From Lysobacter enzymogenes (GTDB lineage: Bacteria; Pseudomonadota; Gammaproteobacteria; Xanthomonadales; Xanthomonadaceae): 64,000 nt of DNA. The DNA lies in contig NZ_FNOG01000008.1 of assembly GCF_900106525.1 (NCBI RefSeq), positions 124,001 to 188,000 of the forward strand, read 5' to 3'. The notes beneath the pieces are model-generated. The model worked only from the letters and a program-made list of their open reading frames with translations, had not been told where the DNA came from and ran no database searches. Shown piece after piece: positions 51,046-61,347 of the stretch. Positions within the stretch are counted from its first letter, which is position 1, and every line of letters starts with the position of its first letter. The position numbers and the translations under genes were made by a program.

Positions 51046-53712
51046 TCAGAAGTTCCAACGCACGCGCACGCCGTAGCTGCGCGCATCGTTGAGGAATCGC
51101 GTGTTCACGCCCGAACCCACCAGGGCCTTCTGCGAGACGTCCTTGTTGGTCAGATTCGCGCCCCACAGCTCGAAGCGCCAGGCGCCATCGAGCGTGCCGT
51201 AGCCGATGCCGGCGTTGATCTGGGTGAAGCCGCCCTGACGGTCGGGGAAGCCCGCCGTAGCCGCGTCTTCGATGCGGTCCACCGTGCCGGCGGTGTCGCG
51301 CAGGAAGGTCACCGGGCGGTTGTTGTACTGGGTCAGGAAGAACGACGAACGGTACGCGGCCAAAATCTGCCAGTCGAACGTGCCGCCGAGCAGGTCGAAC
51401 GCCTGCTGCAGGCGCGCGTTGAAGGTGAACTTGGACGACAGCGGCAACTCGTTGCCGGCCAGATCGATCTGCGAGGTGATGCCGCCGTTGCCGAAGTCCT
51501 GGCTGCGCACGTCGGCGACCACGCCGCGCTTGATCTTGGTCTGCAGGTAAAGCGCGTTGAGATCGAGGGTGAAGCCGGCACCGAAGCGCAACCGGCCCTC
51601 GGCCTCCACGCCGTACAACTCGGACTTGCCGACGTTGCGGTTGACCAGGGCGAAGCCGCTGGCCTCGCCGTCGGGATTGAACGCAATCACGCTCAGGTCC
51701 TGGAACACCTGATCGGCGTAGTCGTAGTAGAAGCCGCTGATGTTGAAGGTCGAGGTACGGCCGAGGAACTCGAACGAATTCTTCGAGCCGATCTCCAGCG
51801 CGGTCAGCTTCTCCGGCTTGTAGGTCTCCGGAATCACGTTGACGTCGAAGCTGTCGTTGAAGCCGCCGGCCTTGTGGCCGGTGGAGACGGTCGCGTAGAG
51901 CAGGTTGCGCGGGGTCAGGTCGTATTCGAAACCCAGCCGCCAGTCGGTGAACTCGAATGCGCTGGAGCCGTGCTGCGGCGACGGCACGCCCAGCACGATG
52001 AAGCTGTGCTGGCCGTTGGCCGGGCAGTTCACCGTGTTGCCGCCGATGTCGGGACGGTCGATACAGGTGCCGTTCGGGCGGCTGCCGTCGACGATTCCGG
52101 CCAGTTGTTGCTGCATCGTGTCGCGCGCGCCGGCGCGCAGGATGCCCTGCAGCAGGAAGCGGGCGAGGTCGGCGTTGCTGGTGAGGCCGGTGACGTCGAA
52201 GCTGGGCCGATCGAGCAGCGCAGGCATGAAGCCATCGGTGCCCAGGCGGGTCTGGAACACGCCGCCGTCGCCGCCCAGGCCGAGCGTCCAGTTGCCGCCG
52301 ATGCCGTCGCGCGACTTGCGCTCCTCGGTGTAGCGCAAACCGCCCTTGACCCGGAACCGTTCGTTGACGTCGTAGGTGCCGTCGCCGTACACGGCCCACG
52401 AGCGCCCGTCCACGTCGGGCATGGTGAACTCGGTGCCCGAATAGAACGCGCCCTTGTCGGTCAGCGACAGGAAGCCGACCTGCTGCTTCTCGTGGAAATA
52501 GAAGCCGCCGGTGGTCCAGCGGAAACGTGCGTCGTCGTCCGACGACAGCCGCAGCTCGTGGGTCTGCGACTGCGAGCGCGCCTGCAGGTAGTTGGTGCCG
52601 AAGTTGTCGTAGTCCACGCCGCCCCAGCTCGCCGGCTCGCCCGCGGGACGCGCGCGCAGGTCGCGGCCCGGCCAGCTGTTGCCGTCGGAGGCGGAGTTGA
52701 TCTGGAAATAATCGACGTCGCGATAGCTGCCGCTGTACTCCAGATTGACGGCGCCGAAGTCGTAGCGCACCTGGCCCTGGAAGCCCCACAGCTTGTTGTC
52801 GGCCTTGCCCTGCACGCCGCGATAGACCACCGCGCGCATGTCGATGTCGTCGGGCTTGAAGCCGGCCTCCGCGGCGCGGAACACGCCGGCGCCGGGATAA
52901 CCGGTGCCCAGTTCGCGGCCGACATCGAGCATCGCGAACACTTGCAGTTTCTCGTCGGGCTCGTACAGGAACGACAGGCGGCCGGCGCTGTCGTCCTGGA
53001 TGCCGGCGGGTTGGATGTGGTTCCACAAGCCGACGTTCTTGAAGCCGGCTTCCTTCTCGACGTGATAGCCCGACAGGCGCAGCGCGGCGTACGCGCCGAG
53101 CGGAAAGTTCAGTGCGGTTTCGTAACCCTTTTGGTCGCGGTTGCCGACCTCGCCCTGCACGTAGCCGCTGAACTCACCGCCGAGTTCGGGCTTCTTGGTG
53201 ACGATGTTGAGCGTGCCGGCCAGCGCGTTGCGGCCGCGCAGCGTGCCTTGCGGGCCTTTGTTGATCTCCACCCGCTCCAGGTCGAAGAACATCCCGCCCA
53301 GGCCGCGCGGACGCGGGATGTAGGCGCCGTTGATGTGCGGCGCCGCGCCGGGATCGCCGAGCTCGGTGTTGTTGGACGAGCCCACGCCGCGGATGAAGAT
53401 CTCGGTCGCGCCTTCCTGGTTGGCGATGCTCAGCCCGGGCACGGCCACCTGGATCTGGCGCAGCTCGTTGTTGATGCCCAGGCCGCGCAGATCGTCCTGC
53501 GACAGCGCCTGCGCGGTGCCGGCGTACTTCTGCAAACTCTGCGCGCGGCGCTCGACGGTGACGATGACCGAATCCAGATCGGTGGCGCGCTGCTCGGCCT
53601 CGCGCGGCGGCGACGGCGCGGCCGTCGGTGCGTCCTGCGCAGCGGCGTGGCCGGCCAGCAGCGCGGCGACGACGGCCAGGCCCAGACGCGAACAACGATG
53701 GCGCACGATCAT
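51046..53712 (-). CDS. TonB-dependent receptor of the carbohydrate locus
   Basis: An 888-residue outer-membrane receptor. The signal peptide (residues 1-25) ends LLAGHAAAQ. The plug has LDSVIVTVERRAQSLQKYAGTAQALSQDDL (TonB box-like VIVTVERR), GATEIFIRGVGSSNNTELGDPG and LERVEINKGPQGTLRGRNALAGTLNIVTKKPE. The barrel ends YGVRVRWNF with the terminal aromatic. It probably imports a beta-glucan oligosaccharide, given its place beside GH3, symporter and LacI genes. Its promoter carries a perfect TGACAGCGCTGTCA palindrome. Confidence 0.93.
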   Translation of the reverse strand: MIVRHRCSRLGLAVVAALLAGHAAAQDAPTAAPSPPREAEQRATDLDSVIVTVERRAQSLQKYAGTAQALSQDDLRGLGINNELRQIQVAVPGLSIANQEGATEIFIRGVGSSNNTELGDPGAAPHINGAYIPRPRGLGGMFFDLERVEINKGPQGTLRGRNALAGTLNIVTKKPELGGEFSGYVQGEVGNRDQKGYETALNFPLGAYAALRLSGYHVEKEAGFKNVGLWNHIQPAGIQDDSAGRLSFLYEPDEKLQVFAMLDVGRELGTGYPGAGVFRAAEAGFKPDDIDMRAVVYRGVQGKADNKLWGFQGQVRYDFGAVNLEYSGSYRDVDYFQINSASDGNSWPGRDLRARPAGEPASWGGVDYDNFGTNYLQARSQSQTHELRLSSDDDARFRWTTGGFYFHEKQQVGFLSLTDKGAFYSGTEFTMPDVDGRSWAVYGDGTYDVNERFRVKGGLRYTEERKSRDGIGGNWTLGLGGDGGVFQTRLGTDGFMPALLDRPSFDVTGLTSNADLARFLLQGILRAGARDTMQQQLAGIVDGSRPNGTCIDRPDIGGNTVNCPANGQHSFIVLGVPSPQHGSSAFEFTDWRLGFEYDLTPRNLLYATVSTGHKAGGFNDSFDVNVIPETYKPEKLTALEIGSKNSFEFLGRTSTFNISGFYYDYADQVFQDLSVIAFNPDGEASGFALVNRNVGKSELYGVEAEGRLRFGAGFTLDLNALYLQTKIKRGVVADVRSQDFGNGGITSQIDLAGNELPLSSKFTFNARLQQAFDLLGGTFDWQILAAYRSSFFLTQYNNRPVTFLRDTAGTVDRIEDAATAGFPDRQGGFTQINAGIGYGTLDGAWRFELWGANLTNKDVSQKALVGSGVNTRFLNDARSYGVRVRWNF

Positions 53713-53817
53713 CGGAAACCTCCCCTCCCCGGGGCCGGCGGCGAAGCCGGTCGTGGTGTTGTGGCGGGCGCGGCGCGGGCGCCCCCTGAGCGGAGCCGGC
53801 CGAAACGGTGCGGGGAG

Positions 53818-53847
53818 CTTGTAGCCCGCCTATGACAGCGCTGTCAA
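53818..53847 (-). promoter_or_regulatory. Promoter of the TonB receptor overlapped by a LacI-type operator
   Basis: On the minus strand TTGACA (53842-53847) and TACAAG (53818-53823) are 18 bp apart. The perfect palindrome TGACAGCGCTGTCA (53833-53846) covers most of the -35 box and enters the spacer. LacI-family operators in Xanthomonadaceae and Caulobacter have this form with a central CG. A bound repressor would block RNA polymerase. The receptor ATG lies about 105 bp downstream. Confidence 0.75.
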
Positions 53848-54165
53848 CAAAGCGGACACGATGCGGCGATGCAGCATGATTTGCCCGCGATCGGATCGGC
53901 CGCGCGGGACAGGACAGGTGTGCGCCGCTTGCGTGATGCGGATCACGCGAATCGCGCGCGGACGCGGGCGAAAGCGTTTTCATCGCGGCGTGCGCGCCGC
54001 TGTTGCGGGCCGCCGGCAGACGCGCGCGCAGCGCGGCCGCGCACCTGCGCGGCGAACGTATACGGCAATCGATTGCGCAGCGCATCACGCCCGCTGCGCG
54101 GCGTTCGCGACGGTGGCGACGACCTCAGCCGCGACGGCGCGTACGTTCTCCCGCGCCGGGCGCGC

Positions 54166-54201
54166 AAACGAAAGCGGACCCCGGCCGAAGCCGGAGTCCG
54201 C
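54166..54201 (-). terminator. Rho-independent terminator of the S8 protease gene
   Basis: GCGGAC-x-CCGGC, UUCG-like tetraloop, GCCGG-x-GTCCGC (54174-54201) and, on the minus strand, TTTCGTTT. It is 48 bp after the protease stop. The interval 53848-54165 has no gene; frames across it are arginine-rich shadows. Confidence 0.75.
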
Positions 54202-54248
54202 GGGTCACGACTCGCGATCGTGTCTTGCGATGCTGCGCTTGCTGCCGG

Positions 54249-55646
54249 TTACGGCGTGGCGTCGGTGGCCGCGTCGGCGTTGACGATGCCGGTGCCCAGG
54301 CTCGGGCTCTGCGGCGAGGCGAACGGCGAGGCGGTGTTCTTGATCGTCGCCTCCACCTGCGCCGGGGTCAGGTCGGCGCCCGGCTTGGACTGCATCAGCG
54401 CGACCACGCCGGCCACGAACGGCGCCGCCATCGAGGTGCCGTTGTAGTTGACGTAGTTGAACGCGCCCGGCGAGGTGGTGCCGGCGTTGAGCGTGGACAG
54501 GATGGTCTGGCCCGGCGCGGCCACGTCCACCAGCGAACCGTAGTTGGAGAAGCTGGCGCGCACGCCGGCCGAGGTGGTGGCGCCGACGTTGATGACGTTG
54601 GCGCAGCTGGCCGGCTGGAAGCCCGAAGCATCGGCGTTGCTGTTGCCGGCCGCCACCACCACGGTCACGCCGCGCGAAACCGCGCCGGTGATCGCCACCT
54701 GCATCGCCGAGCTGGCCGAGCACGCGCCGCCGCCGCCCAGGCTCATGTTGATCACCGTGGCCTTGTTGGCGCCGACCGCGGGCACGCCCGAGACGGTGCC
54801 GCCCGAGGCCCAGGTGATCGCATCGGCGATGTCGGCCAGGGTGCCGCCGCAGCGGCCGAGCACGCGCGCGCTGAGGATCTTGGCCTGGAACGCAGTGCCG
54901 GCGATGCCGGTGGAGTTGTTGGTCACGCCGGCGGCGATGCCGCTGACGTGGGTGCCGTGCCAGCTCGAGTTGCGCGCCGGCTGGCCCAGGCCGCACTGGC
55001 CGGCGGTGGTCCAGTCGCCCGGATCGTGCGGATCCGAGTCGCGGCCGTTGCCGTCGTTGGCGGTGGTGGCGTTGCTGATGAAGTCGTAGCCCAGCGGCGA
55101 GGTGCGGTTGGCGAGCAGGTCGGGATGGTCGGTGATGCCGGTATCGACCACCGCGATGATCTTGCCCTGGCCTTGATAGCCGTTGTCCCAGGCGGTGTTG
55201 GCGCGGATGCCGTAGGTGCCGCTGAGGCCCCACTGCTGCGAGTACAGCGGGTCGTTCGGGGTCAGCAGCGCCTGGAAGCGCGCGTTGGGCTCGACGAAGC
55301 GCACGCGCGGATCGGCGGCGATGCTCTTCATCAGCGTCGCCGCTTCCACCACGTCCAGCGCGCGGTTGACTTCGATCAGTTCCGCGCCGGTGGAGATGGT
55401 GCGGGTGTGCTGGATCTTCAGATCCTTGCGGCCGAGCGAGCGCAGCGCGATGTCGAGATCGCGCTGGAACGCGGCGGCCTTGGGCGCGTCCCCGGCGTAG
55501 CTGACCAGGAAGCCGTCGACCGGCGCGTCGGCCTTCAGGCCGCTGAGGTCGACGCGCTCGTCGGCGAAGGCCGGCGCAGCGATGAGGCAAAGAACGGCGG
55601 CCGCCAGCGCGTGCCGACGGAGGCGAAGCATGGAAGGCGAAGACAT
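54249..55646 (-). CDS. Secreted subtilisin-like (S8) serine protease
   Basis: A 465-residue extracellular protease. Signal peptide (about 1-28, ending APAFA), an I9-like propeptide to about 130 (VDGFLVSYAGDAPKAAAF), and a catalytic domain with Asp168 in AVVDTGITDHPD, His230 in WHGTHVSGIAAG, the oxyanion Asn in VVVAAGNSN and Ser405 in NGTSMAAPFVAG. Four Cys residues occur in the catalytic part. It ends shortly after the fold with GTGIVNADAATDATP and lacks a C-terminal P or PPC domain, which many Lysobacter homologues have. It is likely an extracellular lytic or nutritional enzyme. Confidence 0.93.
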   Translation of the reverse strand: MSSPSMLRLRRHALAAAVLCLIAAPAFADERVDLSGLKADAPVDGFLVSYAGDAPKAAAFQRDLDIALRSLGRKDLKIQHTRTISTGAELIEVNRALDVVEAATLMKSIAADPRVRFVEPNARFQALLTPNDPLYSQQWGLSGTYGIRANTAWDNGYQGQGKIIAVVDTGITDHPDLLANRTSPLGYDFISNATTANDGNGRDSDPHDPGDWTTAGQCGLGQPARNSSWHGTHVSGIAAGVTNNSTGIAGTAFQAKILSARVLGRCGGTLADIADAITWASGGTVSGVPAVGANKATVINMSLGGGGACSASSAMQVAITGAVSRGVTVVVAAGNSNADASGFQPASCANVINVGATTSAGVRASFSNYGSLVDVAAPGQTILSTLNAGTTSPGAFNYVNYNGTSMAAPFVAGVVALMQSKPGADLTPAQVEATIKNTASPFASPQSPSLGTGIVNADAATDATP

Positions 55647-56228
55647 GAGCGAAACTCCCGTGAGGTTTCGATGAGCCGCGGTATGCGGCGGAACCGTCCT
55701 GGTCCCTCTCGCGTGTCCAGCAGTGGGGGCGTGCGACGTTGCCTTACGCGAGCGCGTCCGGACGTGGTCTGCGGGCAGCGCTATGCCCGCGCAACGCAGC
55801 CTAGGGAGGAATATTTATTCGACAACCGCTAAACCTCTTGCGGTCACATCGTCTTCGACGACGACATCATGGATTGCGCATCGCTATCGCTGGCGCTTGC
55901 ATTACTCGGCATTGCGCTTTCGGCAACGCGATGAACGAGTGCGATGCGCGTTGTGAAAGCGCGAGCGCGCGATGCGATTGCGGAAAGCGATTACCCAACT
56001 GCGAGTGGCGCAGCATGCGGGGACGCGCGAACGTACGTGCGGGAATTCGGATGAAAACAGGCGATGCGGATGTCGTCGCAGTTCTATTGTCGCGGTCGCA
56101 GCTCGCGCAGCTCCTACAGGTAGCCCATGTAGGAGCTGCGCGAGCTGCGACCGCGAACCATCGGATCGCGCCGCAACCACGAGCACGATCCGCGCCTCTC
56201 TCCCGCACGCAGGAGAGAGGCGCCCCGC
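55647..56228. other. Gene-free region upstream of the S8 protease
   Basis: About 580 bp. Near 55808 it is A/T-rich (gaatatttattcgac), a likely place for the protease promoter, although boxes are not clear. It contains a 28-bp perfect inverted repeat at 56091-56155. No gene is supported. Confidence 0.5.
56091..56155. repeat. 28-bp perfect inverted repeat (variant GTAGGAGCTGCGC family)
   Basis: Arms of 28 bases pair without mismatch around ggtagccca. This variant has AGCTGCGCGAGCTGCGACC instead of AGCGGCGCAAGCCGCGACC. It lies 74 bp after the amtB stop and may help end its transcript. Confidence 0.85.
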
Positions 56229-57614
56229 TCAACTCTCGTAAGCCGACTCGCCGTGCGTGGTGATGTCCAGGCCTTCGCGTTCGGCCTCTTCGGCCACGCG
56301 CAAGCCGACCACCGCCTTGACGATGACGAACGCGATCACCGACACCACGCCCGACCACACCACGGTGATCGCCACGCCCAGCGCCTGCACGCCGACCTGC
56401 GCGGCGATGGTGTCGTTGCCCGCGCCCAAACCGAAGCCGCCCAACGCCGGCGCGCTGAACACACCGGTGAGGATCGCGCCGATGATGCCGCCCAGGCCGT
56501 GCACGCCGAACACGTCGAGCGCGTCGTCGGCGCGCAGCAGGCGCTTGAGCCCGTGCACGCCCCACACGCAGGCCGCGCCGGCGATCGCGCCGATGGCGAT
56601 GGCGCCGAACGGGCCGACCGTGCCGCAGGCCGGGGTGATCGCCACCAATCCGGCGACCACGCCCGAAGCGCCGCCGAGCATCGACGACTTGCCCTTGACG
56701 ATCTTCTCCACCAGGCTCCACGCCAGCGCCGCCGCCGCGGTGGCGAGCAAGGTGTTGAGGAAGGCCAGCGCCGCACCGGCGGTGGCTTCCAGGTTGGAGC
56801 CGGCGTTGAAGCCGAACCAGCCCACCCACAGCAGCGACGCGCCGATCATGGTGAAGGTGACGTTGTGCGGCTTGAGCGCCTCGCGTCCGTAGCCCACGCG
56901 CTTGCCGACGAAGTAGGCGCCGACCAAACCGGCGATGCCGGCGTTGATATGCACCACCGTGCCGCCGGCGAAGTCGATCGCGCCCTTGGCGAACAGATAG
57001 CCGTCCGGCCCGTACCAGACCATGTGCGCGATCGGCAGGTAGGCGAAGGTGAACCAGATCGCCGCGAACAGCAGCACCGCAGCGAACTTGATGCGCTCGG
57101 CGAAGGCGCCGACGATCAACGCACCGGTGATGCCGGCGAAGGTCGACTGGAACGCCACGAACACGTACTCGGGCAGCGACACGCCGGCGGTGAAGGTCGC
57201 CGCCAGCGAGTCCTTGTCCACGCCCTTGAGGAACAGCTTGTCGAAGCTGCCGATGAAGGCGTTGCCGCCGGCGAAGGCCAGCGAGTAGCCGTAGGTCACC
57301 CACAACAGCACGATCAGCGAAAACACCGCCAGCACCTGCATCAGCACCGACAGCACGTTCTTGGAGCGCACCAGGCCGCCGTAGAACAAGGCCAGGCCGG
57401 GCACGGTCATCAACAGCACCAGCAGGGTCGAGGTCAGCATCCAGGCCACATCGCCCTTGTCGACCAAGGGTTTGGCGGCTTGCGCCGCGGCCGCCGCGTC
57501 CTGCGCGTGCGCCGGCGCGAACGCCAGCAACAGCGCCGCCGGCAACGCGGTCCACAGCAGGGTCTTGCACATCCGCTCGCGCGAGCGGGCATCGAAAGTC
57601 GTCGCGTACTTCAT
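56229..57614 (-). CDS. amtB: Ammonium transporter
   Basis: A 461-residue Amt protein with a signal-like first helix (ALPAALLLAFAPAHAQ) and eleven membrane helices. Diagnostic segments are DVAWMLTSTLLVLLMTVPGLALFYGGLVRSKN, FAGGTVVHINAGIAGLVGAYFVG (the first pore His), FNAGSNLEA and GVHGLGGIIGAILTGVF (the second pore His). It carries ammonia through a trimeric channel that PII proteins block. It follows the PII gene by 22 bp, the usual glnK-amtB order. Confidence 0.96.
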   Translation of the reverse strand: MKYATTFDARSRERMCKTLLWTALPAALLLAFAPAHAQDAAAAAQAAKPLVDKGDVAWMLTSTLLVLLMTVPGLALFYGGLVRSKNVLSVLMQVLAVFSLIVLLWVTYGYSLAFAGGNAFIGSFDKLFLKGVDKDSLAATFTAGVSLPEYVFVAFQSTFAGITGALIVGAFAERIKFAAVLLFAAIWFTFAYLPIAHMVWYGPDGYLFAKGAIDFAGGTVVHINAGIAGLVGAYFVGKRVGYGREALKPHNVTFTMIGASLLWVGWFGFNAGSNLEATAGAALAFLNTLLATAAAALAWSLVEKIVKGKSSMLGGASGVVAGLVAITPACGTVGPFGAIAIGAIAGAACVWGVHGLKRLLRADDALDVFGVHGLGGIIGAILTGVFSAPALGGFGLGAGNDTIAAQVGVQALGVAITVVWSGVVSVIAFVIVKAVVGLRVAEEAEREGLDITTHGESAYES

Positions 57615-57636
57615 GTCGTCTTCTCGCAGGCGGGAG

Positions 57637-58849
<1,213 letters not shown>

Positions 58850-59004
58850 GACGCAGGCTCCTCATAAGCGGTGGCCCCTCCCCGGTCATCGGTTCGTACT
58901 CGGTTGCTGCGCGGGACGCTTCGTCGTCGCCCCTGCGTTTTTTCGGAAACAAGCCGCCCCGCGGCGGGCCTGGCCCGTCGTGCGCGTCCTCCGTGTTGTG
59001 GGTG

Positions 59005-59041
59005 GAAACGAAAACGGCCCGAAGCGTTCGCTTCGGGCCGT
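59005..59041 (-). terminator. Rho-independent terminator of the GNAT gene
   Basis: ACGGCCCGAAGC-GTTC-GCTTCGGGCCGT (59014-59041) is a 12-bp perfect stem; on the minus strand TTTTCGTTT follows. It begins 6 bp after the acetyltransferase stop and separates it from the porin-glnK-amtB genes. Confidence 0.85.
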
Positions 59042-59046
59042 GGTGC

Positions 59047-59502
59047 TTACAACGCCTTGCTCATGAACACGCTGTTGGGGTCGTCGCGATAATCGGCGAA
59101 GGGCCCGCAGTAGTCGAAGCCGTAACGCGCGTACAACCTGCGCGCCGGCTCGAATCCATCCATCGAGCCGGTTTCCAGGCTCAGCCGCCGGTACTGCCTG
59201 CGCGCGGCTTCTTCCAGTAGATGTTCGAGCATCGTCGCGGCCACGCCGCGGCGGCGGTGCGCCTGCGCGGTGCGCATCGATTTGATTTCGCCGTGGCCGG
59301 CGTCGAGCTGCTTGAGCGCGCCGCAGCCGAGCAGGTCATCGCCGTCCCAGGCGCTCCAGAAGCTGATTTCCGGGCGCTGGAGCCCATCGAGATCGAGCGC
59401 GTGGATGCTTTCCGGCGGCGACAGCTCGGCCATGCCTTGCAGGTGTTCGCGCAGCAGAGCGATCACCTCGGGACGGTCGAGTTGGCCGGCGCGGATCTGC
59501 AT
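59047..59502 (-). CDS. GNAT-family N-acetyltransferase
   Basis: A 151-residue GNAT enzyme. The acetyl-CoA-binding motif A is HGEIKSMRTAQAHRRRGVAATMLEHLLEEAARR (R-x2-G-x-A), followed by YRRLSLETGSMDGFEPARRLYARYGFDYCGPF and PNSVFMSKAL. This is like the YsnE/MarR-linked small GNAT group. The ATG at 59502 has AGGAG about 12 bp upstream. It stands between glnA and the porin gene, all left-reading, but ends at its own terminator. Acceptor substrate unknown. Confidence 0.88.
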   Translation of the reverse strand: MQIRAGQLDRPEVIALLREHLQGMAELSPPESIHALDLDGLQRPEISFWSAWDGDDLLGCGALKQLDAGHGEIKSMRTAQAHRRRGVAATMLEHLLEEAARRQYRRLSLETGSMDGFEPARRLYARYGFDYCGPFADYRDDPNSVFMSKAL

Positions 59503-59648
59503 CGGTCGCTGCGCTCCTGGGTCGAAAAACGCAAAGCAAGGCCCGAAGGCGCCGGCGCGAGGCCGCCGCCCTGGGGATACGATCGTCGTTGGTCGTGCGT
59601 GTCGCATCGCGATGCGGCCGCGAACGGCCGCACCGCGCGCACCGTCGC

Positions 59649-61058
59649 TTAGACGGCGTAGTACATCTGGTATTCCAGCGGATGCGTCGCCGCGCGGAAC
59701 TTGGTCACTTCCTGCATCTTCAGCGCGATGTAGCCGTCGATGAAGTCGTCGGTGAACACGCCGCCGGCCTTGAGGAAGTCGCGGTCCTTGTCCAGCGCTT
59801 CCAGGGCCTGGTCGAGCGAGTGGCACACGGTCGGGATGCCCTTCTCCTCTTCCGGCGGCAGGTCGTACAGATCCTTGTCGCTCGGCGCGCCCGGGTCGAT
59901 CTGGTTCTTGATGCCGTCCAGGCCGGCCATCATCAGCGCGGCGAAGGTCAGGTAGCCCGACTGGATCGGGTCGGGGAAGCGCATCTCGATGCGGCGCGCC
60001 TTCGGGTTGGCCACGTACGGAATGCGGCAGCTCGCCGAACGGTTGCGCGCCGAGTAGGCCAGCATCACCGGCGCTTCGAAGCCCGGCACCAGGCGCTTGT
60101 AGCTGTTGGTGCCCGAGTTGGTGAAGGCGTTGATCGCGCGCGCGTGCTTGAACACGCCGCCGATGTACCACAGCGCCATCTGCGACAGGCCGCCGTAGCC
60201 GTCGCCGGAGAACAGGTTGACGCCGCCCTTGGCGAAGGACTGGTGCACGTGCATGCCGCTGCCGTTGTCGCCGACGATCGGCTTGGGCATGAAGGTCGCG
60301 GTCTTGCCGTTGCGGTGGGCGACGTTCTTGATGATGTACTTCATCGTCAGCAGCTCGTCGGCCTTGGCGACCAGCGAGTTGAACTTGGTGCCGATCTCGC
60401 ACTGGCCGGCGTTGGCCACTTCATGGTGGTGCACTTCCACTTCGATGCCGACCTGCTCCAGCGTCTTGCACATCTCGGCGCGGATATCGTGCAGCGAATC
60501 CAGCGGAGCGACGGGGAAGTAACCGCCCTTCACGCCCGGACGGTAGCCGCTGTTGCCGCCTTCGTATTCCTTGCCCGAGTTCCACGCGGCTTCTTCCGAA
60601 TCGATGTGGAAGAAGGTGTGGCCCATGTCATTGGCGTAGCGCACCGAGTCGAAGATGAAGAACTCGGGCTCCGGGCCGAAGAAGGCCTGGTCGGCGACGC
60701 CGCTGGCCTTGAGGTAGGCCTCGGCGCGCTTGGCCACGCCGCGCGGATCGCGCGAGTAGGCCTGCATGGTGGCCGGGTCGAGGATGTCGCAGGTCAGCAC
60801 CAGGGTCGGATCGGCGGTGAACGGATCCAGGAAGGCGGTGGTCGAATCGGGCAGCAGGATCATGTCCGACTCGTTGATGCCCTTCCAGCCGCTGATCGAG
60901 GAGCCGTCGAACATCTTGCCGTCTTCGAACAACGCCGGCTCGACGATCGACTTGGGGAAGGTCACGTGGTGCTGCACGCCACGCATGTCGGTGAAGCGCA
61001 GATCGACGAATTCGACCTTGTGGTCCTTGATGAGCTTTTCGACGTGTTCGAGAGACAT
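59649..61058 (-). CDS. glnA: Glutamine synthetase, type I
   Basis: A 469-residue dodecameric GS that makes glutamine from glutamate, ammonia and ATP. Recognisable parts are [27 protein letters not shown], the [16 protein letters not shown] metal/ATP segment, [31 protein letters not shown], and the adenylylation Tyr in LYDLPPEE (about residue 398). Length and Tyr site mark the GSI-beta type controlled by GlnE. A sigma-54 promoter (61131-61146) and an NtrC-like palindrome (61206-61226) lie upstream, so it is nitrogen-regulated. Confidence 0.98.
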   Translation of the reverse strand: MSLEHVEKLIKDHKVEFVDLRFTDMRGVQHHVTFPKSIVEPALFEDGKMFDGSSISGWKGINESDMILLPDSTTAFLDPFTADPTLVLTCDILDPATMQAYSRDPRGVAKRAEAYLKASGVADQAFFGPEPEFFIFDSVRYANDMGHTFFHIDSEEAAWNSGKEYEGGNSGYRPGVKGGYFPVAPLDSLHDIRAEMCKTLEQVGIEVEVHHHEVANAGQCEIGTKFNSLVAKADELLTMKYIIKNVAHRNGKTATFMPKPIVGDNGSGMHVHQSFAKGGVNLFSGDGYGGLSQMALWYIGGVFKHARAINAFTNSGTNSYKRLVPGFEAPVMLAYSARNRSASCRIPYVANPKARRIEMRFPDPIQSGYLTFAALMMAGLDGIKNQIDPGAPSDKDLYDLPPEEEKGIPTVCHSLDQALEALDKDRDFLKAGGVFTDDFIDGYIALKMQEVTKFRAATHPLEYQMYYAV

Positions 61059-61130
61059 GGCTGGATCCGGGAAGAGGTGGGGAATGGAGAATCGGCAACG
61101 CGGGGGCGTGGTGCGCCTGCCAGGGATTAA

Positions 61131-61146
61131 AGCAAGTCGTGTGCCA
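61131..61146 (-). promoter_or_regulatory. Sigma-54 promoter of glnA
   Basis: On the minus strand TGGCAC-ACGAC-TTGCT gives the invariant -24 GG and -12 GC with correct spacing, nearly identical to the consensus TGGCACG-N4-TTGCA. It lies about 73 bp before the glnA ATG. Confidence 0.88.
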
Positions 61147-61205
61147 AGTTTTATGGTGTTCCAAGCGATTGATTCGAAAGGATGATCGGCTAAGCACTCC
61201 CGGCC

Positions 61206-61226
61206 TTTGCACCAACAACGTGCAAA
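61206..61226. promoter_or_regulatory. NtrC-like enhancer site upstream of glnA
   Basis: TTTGCAC-N7-GTGCAAA is a perfect palindrome containing TGCACC-N5-CGTGCA, one base from the NtrC consensus TGCACC-N5-GGTGCA. It is about 60 bp upstream of the -24 box. A weaker half-site, CGCACCAATTTGGG, follows at 61240. The uppP gene begins 122 bp to the right. Confidence 0.72.
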
Positions 61227-61347
61227 ATGAACCGGCTTCGCACCAATTTGGGAAAAGCCCTTTCCGCTATCCTGACCCGCCGGCCGCGCCTCCCCCGACC
61301 GCGACCCGGCGCTTGTTCCGATTCCCCCTTCCCGATTCCCGGCCCCA

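Noticed and set aside
50554-53835. 1093-codon frame antisense to the second TonB receptor
   Set aside because: Antisense shadow; no domain, and it runs through the tandem repeat.
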